Assembly (NCBI GenBank): GCA_022539475.1
Contig: VCMS01000150.1
Location: 84,423 to 148,422 of the forward strand
From: Gracilaria domingensis
Taxonomy: Eukaryota > Rhodophyta > Florideophyceae > Gracilariales > Gracilariaceae
Reading direction: 5' to 3'
DNA: 64,000 bases
Of the stretch, positions 10,095 through 21,797 are shown piece by piece; the stretch's first letter is position 1; each line of letters starts with the position of its first letter. The notes under the pieces were generated by a model, which was not told where the DNA came from, ran no database searches, and worked only from the letters and a program-made list of their open reading frames with translations. Position numbers and translations under genes: made by a program.

Positions 10095-13060
10095 ATGACC
10101 CAAACCCTTTTCTCACCCCTACAGCCCCCTGCGGTTCCCTCTTCCCCCCAAACGAGACGTCGCAGGCTCAGCAGTGCCAAACAACTTCTCTCTTCTCCCT
10201 CCAACCGCCCGTCCGATAATGTAGCACTCGCACCTAACGAACCGTATGAAGAACAGCAGCTCGCTCTCTCCATACGTTCTTCTGACGCTGTACATCTAGT
10301 TACACCAGATCCCCCATTCAATTTTCAATCTCTCTCCGTAGGTTCCGGTCATGCCCTCTCCCCATCCTCTCAAGAGTGATGACATTCAAGATCTCGTCAA
10401 ATGCATTTTCTCCATTGCTACGAAACTCGAGAAGCGCTCGGCAGACGAGCGACGAGCTTATCAACATTCTCCGGCACTCCAGGTTTCCCCCTTCTCTTTT
10501 CTAGACCTCCATCACCTCCCCTTCTGAGTGTCTCAAGCAACACTCCAAAATCTTCGAAGAGACTGTGAGCTCCATCGGCCTCACCTCCACCACCATTCAC
10601 GACAACGACCTTCAGTTCTCTGCCACCCTCTACGTCAGGGACCCCATTCAATTCCTTCAACAACAACTTCGGCTAGCATCCCATGAGAACGACAGCTTCC
10701 ATTCAGTTCACCACGCCTCTGCACTTGAGCCGACGCATTCGCGCATCCCATTGGCCTACAAGCTCGGATAAGACGTCGTTCCCGCTCTCAAACAGCACAC
10801 CGCATATTCGCCAAACCCAGGAGCCATCTGGCATGATCCCACCACTACTAGTATACACTCCTACATCGGCATGTTTCAACTCTACTCCGATAATTCTTAC
10901 ATCACGCTAAAGAGTTCCTCTGTCACATCATGCCGTCTCCATATTACGTTTCACAACTTCAAGAACTCTTTCCGCTGAAAATTTATCACAGATCACCACA
11001 CTCTGGTCGGCTATATTCCCACTTCCTTCACATTTTTCTCCTCCGATTCTTCCTTCACCGACACCGACTCTTTGGAAATTGGCCCCTTGCCGTCGAACAT
11101 AACTCGCGTTGTGCACATGGAGCTTGCCCAGAAGTCCTTCGAAACTATCCTCAAACCTCTGTACGAAATATGCACGAAAGGCTTCCCCCTCCGGAATGCA
11201 TCCGGACAGCATATCATCGCTAACATAACGGAAAAAGGACATTATCGCTGTCCTCCACGACACAAAACCAAACAAGCCCTGTCATAGATGCCTTATCAAT
11301 CGTTCCCAACTCTACAAATGTCCACCCATTCTCAAGGAGCGAACCGTTTCACACACCTCAGCAACCAGAAAGAAACACCAAGATCTACTCGCCGACGCTG
11401 AACAGGCTCTACTCTCCCCCAGATCTCGAATGGCAAGGACCGGTCAATGGCTGTAATCCACCTCGTATCCACTTACAAGTCGTTTCTCGAATCATTCCCT
11501 ATGCTCAATTTCTCCGAACTGCTCACTCCTTTCTCAATCTTCTCCTTCGAGCCCCTTCATAACTTTCATCGCGGAATCTCCGAACTCATCAAAGCAGCCT
11601 CAATTTAATGCCTCCAGCCCAATTCACTTCACACATCTGCTGGTTCTCAGGGAAACCCGATGTCTTTCAAGACCGTTCAAACCTCTATTCTAAGCCACGC
11701 CAATGCCATTCTCGCCGAAATTGAGCACTTTTATCCGGCACCCGGACTGCACATCTACTTCTCCACATTCGAGAAAGGAAAATATCTCAACGGTTTCTTC
11801 ACGACAGACAGTATCAAAGGTATTTTGGAAGTCAAAGTCCACCGTTCCTTTCATATGGTCTTCTCTTTCATTGGAGCTTTTTTCAACAGCTGTTGTAGGG
11901 AAGAATCCTCCGACTGCATTACCATCGTGTTCACATCTTACGTTGACCTCGTCAACAACGTTCTTCGCTACAATATCACTCCAGAATGAACGAAGCATCA
12001 CATAGATGCATTGTAAACTATGATCAAGAACTTCAAGTTTCATACAGTCCCCATTCTCGGACTGTACCAAGCCTCCAACTTTCGTATGATTTAGTTCCAC
12101 CTCCTCGACCATGTCATGTTAGACATACGGCGATACGGAGGCCTTCACTTTGGGGATGCAGCCGTGTACGAACATGCTCATCTTCTTTTCAAGAACCACT
12201 ATCCTCCAACTTCTCTAAGGCGAACTACAGATCATGAGAAAGCGGTTAACGCCATTCAAGAGTCGTAGGACTACTTGCAATCCCTTGCGGTCAGAAGTCA
12301 ATTTTCTGTCTCCTCCAACTCTGGCTGCCATTCAATCAACCGCTTCCCGGCCCTGGTTAGCTACGGTAACTCCTTCTCACTGTTTGAAATCATCATAGCT
12401 GACAAGTATCTACGATCGCATCCACATGTGGCTTCTCCGGCTCCGGCAGAACTATTCTGGGAACCACATTAAAATTCATGCACAAAATATCTCCCGACGC
12501 TCTCACTTACTTCCGTATACTTTGTGTAGAAGCCATTCAAGAACTGAAGAACCCTCACGACATCAGAATCACTGTCGTTAACTCTGCATATGTTCTTAGC
12601 GGGTTCTGCCCCTCGCTGGATGGTTACAATCCGGATCTTCGATGCATCAGACTGAGGAAGCCCGATGTACAATTATGTGAACCCATCTTGGCTACGACTT
12701 CTTTCGGACCTTCCAAATTTTCTAGGTTCTCCACAGTTCTCGTGAACGGAACACCCTCTCCCAACTGTATGTTTTCCATGGCGTGGGTATGCAAAGTATT
12801 TGCATTGCTTCGCGTCAAGGACAAGACCTTAGACATCTCCGGATCGGAGCTCGATTTCGTTGGTTTCTTCGAAGTGACAGAGCCCTTTGATAACGTTGAT
12901 GAGACTCTGAACTGTATATTAATCCGTTGAGCCACCAACGACGAGCATGATCACAAGGTCCATCGAAGTACTTCAAGGAGGAAAGTACGTCGAGGATGAA
13001 ATCTAGTTGTTCCACGGTCTCTCCTTGGCTCGTGCTTATCTTATTCTTCTCAATCAAAAG
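10095..13060 (+). pseudogene. Decayed DDE transposase gene, possibly Plavaka/CACTA-like
   Basis: Joining neighbouring plus-strand frames gives a coherent protein of nearly 1000 residues. The N-terminal part (10095-10377) is Ser/Pro-rich. Next come a helical region with DDIQDLVKCIFSIATKLEKR, then YSDNSYITLKS, HHTLVGYIPTSF and HMELAQKSFETILKPLYEIC at 10870-11170, and a Cys-containing KPCHRCLINRSQLYKCPP near 11270. A motif FEPLHNFHRGISELIK (near 11550) resembles the LHN/G motif of Plavaka-type transposases. HLLDHVMLDIRRYGG and EHAHLLFKNHYPP follow near 12090-12200. A C-terminal domain with VCKVFALLRVKD and VGFFEVT (12780-12890) completes the order. At least six frameshifts and several stops break it. 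Family assignment rests on motif order recalled from Plavaka-like elements and is uncertain. A degenerate transposon-borne gene is the safer statement. Confidence 0.55.
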
Positions 13061-13069
13061 CTTTATACA

Positions 13070-13460
13070 TGTTATTCGCCAAAATTAACCTGCCCTGCCG
13101 TTTTTCCCTCCCCTTCACTGGCAATTCCGTTTCTACATTAACGGATTCTATCGTAACCCTCGAGCACATATTCATGATACTCCTACTACGTAATATTCTT
13201 AACATAAAGTGTTCATGTACTTCAGATACTATCCTCCTCGTCTTCTATCCCGTGATAATCGTCCACTCCCCATTCTTTTCGTTCCCTACCGCGTTCCCAG
13301 ACTTTCGTATCGCAATCGATCACATACGTATCTCGGATTTCATCGATTGCTCTTATACGGGAGTATACAAGATCCCGTGTATCGCTATACCTAATATATC
13401 AATCCAATACGGCTCCAAGATGTTCCGCAATCTTTTCCATGAATACATCTTCTCGAACAA
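13070..13460 (+). other. Pyrimidine-rich sequence with an unrecognised 131-codon frame
   Basis: An open frame at 13069-13464 is hydrophobic and compositionally biased, with no recognisable motif. It could be the 3' flank of the preceding transposase remnant. I do not call it a gene. Confidence 0.3.
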
Positions 13461-14622
13461 CTAGATATAATTTCTTCTTAGCTTTAGAACGTTCCTAAAC
13501 AGCAAGTCTTGGGTTTTGTTCTCTTCTTCACGCGTTTTGACCCCGGAAAATGATATGTGCTTTCTTCTGGATGTTCTCCATGTAGAGCGAATCCCACACC
13601 CTTTTGCGTAGAGCGGTAGAAGCTTCTCCCGTAGTTCCCCTGCTTGTTGTTGGTATATGCTCCTCTCGCTTTCAAGAGATGGGGTCTTCACCGACATGTC
13701 ATATCCTAGCCCTAGCAACAACATCTCCTTTGCATGGCGTTTTCGGACCATCAACGCGCCGCTCAAGGCCGGATTCAACCTCTTCCGTGAGCACGTGCTG
13801 CTGGTCAGCTGTGTGATGCATTCGTCTTCCATCTTCATCTCCCGAATGGATTCCCAACGAGTTTTTATTATCTCCATCTCTATGGTTTATAACAACGATT
13901 TGATGGTATATAAGCCTCTTAGAAGTTCCCCCGGTAGTCTTGACAATTTGCTTACATAAAGTCCAAAGCTTCAGGAATTTTCACCCGACCAAAAGGAGTC
14001 AGAAATGCCTCGGATCTTTTTCATGACGTCAAACAGAACCAATATATCTTCTACGATGGCTGGAGCGTGCTCGGTGCGTGATTGGGCCTGGGAGAGAAGC
14101 TGCAACACAGCATTACGCAAGGTGTTTTCGGAAATGTTGGCATTATTAATCAGTTGTGACCGCCAAGAGCTCCCCGATATGTGGAGAAGACTCAAATATG
14201 GTATGAATAAGGTCTTGTGATGCTATTCCACAGAAAATATTAACAAAAGTCATCAATTTCTCGTTCTTGGGGCGTCGGCAGCTAGATACCTTATTGAAAG
14301 AGGTTATTAGCCGGTTAACCATCAAAATAGGAGGATCAACCGCGACCAAGTCCACAATGTCCAGTACGGCTTTAATTTTATCTTTGTGACGAAAGTCTAT
14401 TCGAAATTTGGCTAGAGCCTCTTCAATGATGCTCTGCTGAGCCGATGGAAGACCGTGTTTTACCAACAAACGACCCAGAATAGTAAAAATTATTTTCCAG
14501 CGTTTGTCGCGACCCTTTTCCTCACCAATCTTGATATTGTCGACCCAATCCGACAAATTGCGTCGCCACTGAAGAAGGTCTTTAGCTTCTTCAAAGATCG
14601 GAACGTCTTGAGAAGTAGACAT
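13461..14622 (-). pseudogene. Retrotransposon gag-like fragment
   Basis: The frame from ATG 14622 to about 14190 encodes a charged, helix-rich protein (DLLQWRRNLSDWVDNIKI, KRWKIIFTILGRLL). It then continues in another frame as NNANISENTLRNAVLQLLSQ to 13971. A third piece (13877-13461) follows on the same strand. Size, composition and the LTR-like leader immediately upstream fit a gag protein, most likely Copia-type. No zinc knuckle or pol follows, because the plus-strand transposase remnant begins there. This is therefore a 3'-truncated, frameshifted element. The family call is an inference and no catalytic motif supports it. Confidence 0.5.
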
Positions 14623-14649
14623 ATTGGACGACCAAGGCTCTGAACACGT

Positions 14650-15010
14650 GACTAGCGTAGCAAGGCAAAATTTGTGCGTGCTGGGCGGCTCGCGCAGAGA
14701 GCCTCGTCACCGCCGGTCTGGTCGCTCCGCGGCAAAAGCAGCATGAAAAAACTGGGCTCCCCCATCTGGCCTCCGTCCTTCTTTCAGAAAGGGGCCAGAG
14801 GCCGTTGCTTTATTGTTCCAGGTCCTCCTCTTATACCCTCGGAGCTCACAGTTAGCTGCGGGGGTTCTGAGGTGCGCGATCTACATGAGGACGCGCGCGT
14901 TATTCACGCGCCTAAAAGGACGAAAAGCACATGTAGATCTAATAGAAACCCCTCAAAAAGAACCGTCAATATATCAGTTTTCTTCATTTGATGCGGACTG
15001 GATAAGGATC
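14650..15010 (-). promoter_or_regulatory. LTR-like leader of the gag fragment (TATA box, polyA signal)
   Basis: Read on the minus strand, GGGTATAAGAGG (TATA at 14830-14835) is followed after about 20 bp by AATAAA (14809-14814). About 190 bp later comes the gag ATG at 14622. This spacing of promoter and polyadenylation signal is typical of an LTR R-U5 region. An inverted pair GATCTACATG / CATGTAGATC flanks 14878-14938. No second LTR copy was found in the window. Confidence 0.45.
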
Positions 15011-15990
15011 TGGTAGAGCATAGAACGATTCTTTCTATGATCCTCTTCTTGACTTACTTCGAAAAAAATTGAGATTGTATGTGAACTTATTCTTCAGATA
15101 CGGAAGCTTCTCAAGTAGGCATGAGCATGATAGATTCAACTCCTCTATGCTCTGCATGCAAGCAAAAAGTTGTTCTCAATAGCTGTATACCTCAATTCTT
15201 CTTATGCCTCTGGTTTTGCAAAGGGCTCGTAGTCATGTCCGACTTTTGAACATACGCGCAATGTCCCTGTATGGACGCTTCTGACACCGATGTTTTAATA
15301 CAGACATAGAGGTGCAAGCCAATATCACGCTTGACCACTATGAATTATCTGCATAGACGATTGCGGTATATTTCAGGAGGAGAGGGAGATGGATACACTG
15401 AATTTGATTGGAAGCGTATATCGGGATGTGTAGGATGAAAAGAAGAGCAGAATACACTACAAAAGCGGAAAATGCTTTGGTCACTTGGTTTGAAGGACTA
15501 ATGAGAGTGAATTGTTATGGTGATAAAGATGAATATACGCGATTGCGTATGTCAAGTGATCTGTACTACAATTTGATTACGTATATATGTAGTGTACTTT
15601 TGATGCGTTATAGAGAAAGATTTTGAGATCGGAATGGAACTAGCCTAAACAACAACGACGAATTATACTTAACATTTTAAATACAACTACGGAAGATATC
15701 CGAACCCAGGAATGTTTCACAGCGATGCAAAGTCTCCATCGATGGAAAGTACTCTGCAAACGAATGACGTTCCGATGGCACCAACGCTAACAGCTGACAA
15801 CTTGACAGCCGAGTATGAAGCAGATGATCCAGGCCCACTTTCTCTTAATGCAACGGCCGATGGAAAAGAATTCTATTTACAACAAGTTGAAAAATACTGT
15901 AGTAGCATGCTGGATGCTTTGAAGTCTACAGGATTTACATGTGAATCGCTATTGATCGAATGCACTGCAACGCTTCACCAACATCAAATT

Positions 15991-17678
15991 TGTGGACGCC
16001 ATTTTTGGGGGAAACAGCGCGGGTGGTGACAAACCCAAGGAGAGCGACACAAGAAATGCTCGAGAGTACCAGCCCAAAAGGGGCGACAAGTTAACGTAGC
16101 TCAGATGCCTGCAGGAGCAGACACGATAACCCCAAGATAGTAGAAACTCTCCGCTAACAGGAAGCGGGGAGAGTAATTAAACGAGAGTGTGGTTCGGCGT
16201 TCGATGCCGAATGCCAACACAACGACAGAATGCAGTGCCAACAGAACAACACACCAAGGCTGTCGGCGGAACAGTAGAATGGGCAGGGCTAAGGCGTTCG
16301 ATCCTGTCGTCGATACCACCATAAAACTAGTAACCAGGCGAGGTGACGACAGGAAGGGAACCAGTGCAATGCGTACCACTGCCCACGTCCGTCCGGGGGA
16401 ACGGGGATGTAGATATGATCGCAATGTGCGGACGAGCCCAATGCTGGGCAGCACAAGGCGACTGGATAGGGAGCAGCGGGAGACCGGACCGCCGGGAATA
16501 AGGAAATGTAGGGGGAAAGGTTGGTGGCAGGGAGGCGCAGACTGCGCTGAGGGAAGGTGGGATTGCCAAAGGAAAGAAGATTGGTGACGACGGAAAGGGA
16601 GGAAGAAAGGCGAGAGAGGCAAGGATGGTGGCGGTCGTCGAGGGAGGGAAGTGGTCTGCCCGAGTTAGGTTGGCTGCGAAGCCTCGAACTCGGGGGGTTT
16701 ATATCTACAATTCTTGTGGTTCGTATACCCTAAGTTGTAACTTGCTCACCGTCTAGTCCTAAATACCCTAGTGCTGCTCACCATCATAACATGTAATGAA
16801 GTCAGCGCACGGCTCTTCGTTATGTAGGTCGGTGGTTGGTCAGTGATGATATGTCTTTAGGTCCTGAATCAGTTTCGTAGGTTATATTCGTGTTCCATAT
16901 AATGCCATGATGTTCGGTCCCAATCGTTCTTCCTGCCTTTAGTTATTCTGCTTACGTGCGCTTTAGATGCCTCGTAAATTAACCGCAGCATAGTGCAGCG
17001 CATCGCCAGCGTCATCGCCATTATATCAGGAGCCTCAACATCATTATCATAGTAGCAGTCACACGGCGCGCCAATCATCCAGTAGCCGCAGCCCCACTTC
17101 CAGAACAGTAACAGTCCCACAGCAGCGGTAGCAACAGTGTCCCACAGCGCTTTCCCCCATTTCCTTTCGTTCACAGTAGAAGCGTCCATTCCCGTCCGTA
17201 GCAATGCAGAGGAACAGCAGCGCGAGAGGCGCAACACCAGTACAGAGCCAGTGGTACCATCTTCAGTTTCAGGCACGGCGCAGCGCACGGGGCGCAACCT
17301 CATCGCCCTCTGCCTCAGGCGCGCCGAGGCGTGCGGCGCGCGACTTCATCGTCCTCAGGCGCGCCGCAGCGCGCGGCGCGCCACCTCATCTTCCTTTTCC
17401 TCACGCGCGCCGCAGCGCGCGGCGCGCGACTTTCTTCTCTTTGCCGCCGCGCCGAAGCGCGCGACCTCATTATCTTCGGCGGCGCGCTGCGACGCGCGGC
17501 GCGTAGTAGTGAGCGCAGACGGCGCGGCAGACGCACGGCAGCGAGCGCAGACGGCGCGGCGAGGGGCGCAGTTCAGGGGTGGAGGGTGATTTTATCTCCG
17601 GAGCAATCTCCGGAGATAAGAAAATCTTTTGGCCGTGTCCAAGGGAGTGCGGGACACTCCTTCAGAACCGCTTCCACA
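15991..17678 (+). mobile_element. Hairpin-minisatellite TIR element, copy A
   Basis: It begins TGTGGACGCC and ends CCGCTTCCACA, giving inverted ends TGTGGANGC. Direct repeats AAATT flank it (15986-15990 and 17679-17683). Deleting the element and one AAATT joins two open frames without a break (...CAT CAA ATT / GAA GCA ATG...), which proves insertion into the Copia gag region. Layout: a 5' block with GGTGGTGACAAACCC and a TATA-like TTTATATCTAC near 16700; a middle block; a GC-rich array at about 17265-17580 with 40-46 bp units; then hairpins 17592-17619 (12-bp arms) and 17635-17657 (GTGTCC...GGACAC). No transposase is seen. It shares this layout with copies at 28274-30011 and 51300-52673. Confidence 0.85.
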
Positions 17679-19545
17679 AAATTGAAGCAATGACAAAGCA
17701 GATGGCACAAAGTTGGGCTGCTTTCTTACTGTCTCATGACATACATGTGACGAGAAATCATTTCTTCCCAAGGGCTAGGGCTTGGTTTAGTGCCTTTCGC
17801 ATGAGACTTTTGTACCTGAAGCGGTTAACATGGGCCCTCTAAGACTGAGAACATAGCATATCAAACCTCTCAGGTTGATGATAGGACAGAAAACCACACT
17901 GCGCCAGTAACTGATGATGTAAATACACAACGACAACTTGATGTTGAAAGAGTTGAACCTAGTCAACATCCTCTTTCTTCCGCGCACCTTCATCTCATCG
18001 TCAACACAATACGGCAAATCGAGTAAGCGTTGATGGTGCTCGTATTCTGCAAGGTAATTAAGCTACATGTGAGCAGACTCAAGCTGTTAGAGGTGCCCCA
18101 CTTCCTCTGATAACTTCTCAACTTCACAAATATTGTGACAAAGGACATTCTGTCGGCATCAACGCTCTTACTAGAGCCTACTAAGGAAGCGACAAGTTTA
18201 GTCATCGTTGCAATGAAGATCTTTCTTCTGCATTTCTCTTGTACGAGACTTTATTCCGCTTACGCCGTCTTATTGAGCAAGAGAAGGCCGAAGATCTCCT
18301 TATATGCTTAAGGAAGATGCTTTGTCTTATTATTCGAGAGTGTGTAGACCTGGTGACAGTTTTGACGGGATTCGTCAAAAGATATTCAACTTTTACACGA
18401 GCGAAGAACAGCGTAATCGCGTCTTGCTGCAGAGGCAGACTATGAAGCTCTCGAAAGCTATGAAAGAGGATACTGAGAAGGGTGAAGCGGAGGTGTTTCT
18501 TGCGTTTTCTTTTGAGCTATCTGCGGTTCAGAAGGAGTTGTCATTCAGCTATGAGCATGAAAACCTAGTTCGTGACCAGTTTGTAATTTCCCCCGGTATT
18601 GATGGAGTGCAGCAATCTTTGGGTGAGCGTGTTCCAGAAACTGCACAGGAAGCAAAGAACCGTATAGCAACTTTCGTGTCTCACGAGGAAAGGTCCTCTA
18701 GTTCCTACTTTGCCGAGAATGTATCCAAGAATACAGCATTATATAGCCTTAGCAAACGATACAGCGGTGAGGCACGGAACTGTTTTCTCTCAGTCCACCA
18801 GTATCAACGTTACTAGCGTCCTTGAAGATGATCCTCTAGATAGATCAAGGGAGTGAAGGGCTGTTACGTTTGTGGTCAGGATCATAGAGCCCGTTCGCGT
18901 CACTCTCCAGAAGAAGTTCGTGCTGCGACCAATGGCCTCAAATCCTCTCATCCTTTTGCTATGATCAGTGTAGAAGACGTTTCGTACATCTGTGAGCAGC
19001 TCAATGGAGTTGCATGGACAACCAAGGACATCGAGAATGCGCAATTATCTAATGAGAAGGACAAAAACGTAGTATATTTTGCTGCGTAGGCTGATACTTT
19101 ATTCAAGAATACTTAAGCTTACCTCGCGAATTCAGCTTTCGTTCACGGACGAACGTTTTCGACTGATCTAGGGTGTGGAATGGCTACAATGTATTTCGCT
19201 CTATTCATGGGCGAAACGCAGCGATTTAAGAATATTCTTATTGATTCATGCGCAAACCGTTCTTTTGTAATGTTCTATGACCACTATCGAGCGTATTGTG
19301 AAGAATTCAATGTAACAATGAGCATAAATCACGAACCACGTCGGTTTGTTCTCGGAGTTGAGGGCCAAACGAAAGCTCTTGGTACCCTTGGTGATCATTC
19401 GGGTGACATTTGTACTGCCTGTGCCTGGTGGAAGGGTTCAAGTGCTTACTCTATGCCTGTCTTACACCAAAATATGAGATATGCCGTATGTTTGTCGCAT
19501 CTAAGCCTTACGCATGGTTGGTTTATGGGCAGTATTCGCACACGC

Positions 19546-19789
19546 CCAGGCAAAACTCGTTAAGGGAAAACTAAAAGGATTTTCAGTAGAATTGCAGACA
19601 AGATGACTGGTGTACTAAGGTAATATGACGAACTTCATTGAAAAATAGGTAAGTTTTTTTTCACTGACATTTCCATGAGTATGATTTTTTGAAAAAATTA
19701 ATTTCCTCAAAAGTGCCCTTACATTTTATCGAAAGGTATCAATTTCATTTACCGGCGCACGATGATTTAATGACAATGGGTTCTGCTAG
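19546..19789 (+). mobile_element. MITE-like repeat M1, copy 1 (244 bp)
   Basis: About 85% identical by eye to 24218-24462. Ends resemble inverted repeats CCAGGCAAAACTC and CCAGCAAAACCC (the latter on the opposite strand, better preserved in copy 2). It separates the two halves of the Copia protease. A flanking target duplication is not clear. Confidence 0.65.
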
Positions 19790-21797
19790 AGACAACAGGC
19801 ACAGTGCCAATCTAAGAAATTTAGCTTTGTTTATTCCCTTGCATTTTCTATCATCAGACATGCATTAGGCCTTTACAAGACACATGTTCGATATAGATAT
19901 GACTTATATACGACATTGGGCCAACCCAGGCATAATATGGTCACATGAACCCCTATCTCAGACGTACAGCGGACATACACCACCCAAATGTTCACCTGGG
20001 TACGCCGATTGTACCACTACCTTTGAAGGGCCTCTACCTCGTTATAGACGTCGGGTTCCAGATTGTGAGTGACAAAGTACCCTCTTTGTTGAGCACGAAG
20101 GATATGAAGGACAACGGATTGGTTTTCAGCACCCGACGAAATGGTAAGGTTTAGGAATGCTGAGCAGGACCTGACTACGGAGAACCACTTCCTTCTAAAC
20201 CGTTATAGAACGGAAGACATGGGTTTTGTACTGCATAATGAAGCAGAACTTGGGAAGCTTCATCGTGTTTGATCATCCTTCTGTTTGAGCGTTGTTCAAC
20301 CTTCTGAAGCGTTCCAATTCTGACAAGATGGGTAGCTCTATTCGAAGGATACTAGATGAGATCCTTCTCGAATGCGAAGTCTGCTTTCAGAGTGCCTCTA
20401 AGCCCCGACGCTCCAAATTCAATATCGGGACAGATGAACTGCGTTTCAATCACGTTGTGGCTGTAGACCAGATGTATATCAACAGCCGGCCTGCACTACA
20501 TATGGATAATTAAGCGACACATTTCAATGCTGCGCAATTCTTGAAAAACATGACATCAGAATCTGTGTGGAAGACAATTCTCTGGTGTCGGAGCCGTGCC
20601 CATCTAGGCCCATCTGACTTCTTCAGGTTGACCAAGGGTCAAAACTTGTCTCGCCAAAGTTGGCGGAAATCGCTTCCGCAGATGATGGCACAGTTTTTGA
20701 GGATTCTATAGAATTTTCGTCTACAATGTCGCATGTGGATCGCTATCAATTCCCTCTTCGCGTGGCATATACCAAAATTAGAGATTCAATTTCGCGATCG
20801 GAGACAAGTGAAGAATGCCTGCAAATGGCTGTCAAGATCGTAAATGACACTATTGGACCAGAAGGGTTGTGTCCAACATTGCTAGTGTTTAGAGTTCTAC
20901 CATGTCCTTTAAGGAAGAGCTCTGCAGATAGGCAGCTTCGACGTGCACGAGCGTTGGATGCAGCTACGCACGCCGTACAGAAGGAGCACGCGGCAAAATG
21001 TATCGCATTTGGTCTGAAACATGACCATGGACTGAAAGATTAGAGGCCAGTGCAGAACTGCGTAAGCTTCTCGCTGGCTCTCCTGTATACGTGTACCGCG
21101 ACAAATCAGAGAAATGGGAGGGACCGCTTTCTTTCATAGATATAGAGGGTGAGACAGTCGTCGTTCAGCTTCCCAAGTGTCGTAAGATATTTCGATCGAC
21201 TGTCGTTAGGCCTTTCGCTCGCTAGATTCTTGCGAAAGTTCTGAAGCACGGAGTTGAGATCAGACACATGACACACCGCAAATTTGAAGTAGTAAAGTTA
21301 TCATTCTTTCCTGAAGCACACCGTATTTATGTTTCCCGATTTGTTGATGCTTGCAAAGTCGCAGAATGTAATGAAGTCAAGAAGTCCCGTTTTGTCGCCC
21401 ATAATTATTCTCATATTCATTCCTCTTCAATCTCTACGAAGGCTTCCACAGTTACGCGACTTCCCAGAGTCTCACTGTTTGTCTTGCGGCATGTATGCGA
21501 GAGTTCCCGCAGTACCTTCGCGACATATCACAAGCTTACGTGCAGGCAGGGTCAACTATTGAGTGCAAAATATTTCTATGCCCCCTTGCAGAAATGGAAC
21601 TGGCCGATGATGATATCATCCTTGCTGGTAAAGCTCTGTATCGCACAGCACAAAATGGAATTCACTGGTTCTTAGCTTGTCAAACACATCATGTAGAAGA
21701 TCTTAACATGAAAACCACGAAGACTGACCAGTGCGTTTTGTACCGCCGCAAGGGAGACTACATAGATGGTCTTACAGACATGTATTTCTACCAATGA

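Larger units (their letters stand above)
15712..21797 (+). pseudogene. Second Ty1/Copia element, decayed, with two insertions
   Basis: An open frame at 15712-15990 resumes at 17684 once the inserted element is removed. Gag follows from about 18030 (EDLSSAFLLYETLFRL, LKEDALSYYSRV, RDQFVISPG). It ends in a zinc knuckle KGCYVCGQDHRARSRH at 18853. Aspartic protease pieces lie at 19200-19400 (NILIDSCANRSF, active site altered to DSC) and 19950-20154 (GLYLVIDVGF, VPSLLSTKDMKDNGL). The GAG-pre-integrase domain is at 20292-20510 (CEVCFQSASKPRR). Integrase remnants run 20520-21200 (HVDRYQFPLRVAYTKIRDS, VNDTIGPEGLCPTLLVF, CRKIFRSTVVRPF). Reverse transcriptase starts at about 21270 (FVAHNYSH, RDISQAYVQAGS, GKALYRTAQNGIHWFL). 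It stops at 21797 before the catalytic YVDD. Frameshifts and stops are frequent. This Pol type is one I associate with fungal and oomycete Copia elements. Confidence 0.82.

Noticed and set aside
12624-12938. Minus-strand frames over the transposase remnant
   Set aside because: Plus-strand frames line up into one protein with conserved motifs, whereas the minus frames do not continue on either side.
17265-17580. GC-rich array as protein-coding (Arg/Ala-rich frames)
   Set aside because: Frames are open on both strands in a tandem repeat, and the array recurs in three other non-coding copies with frame-breaking length changes.
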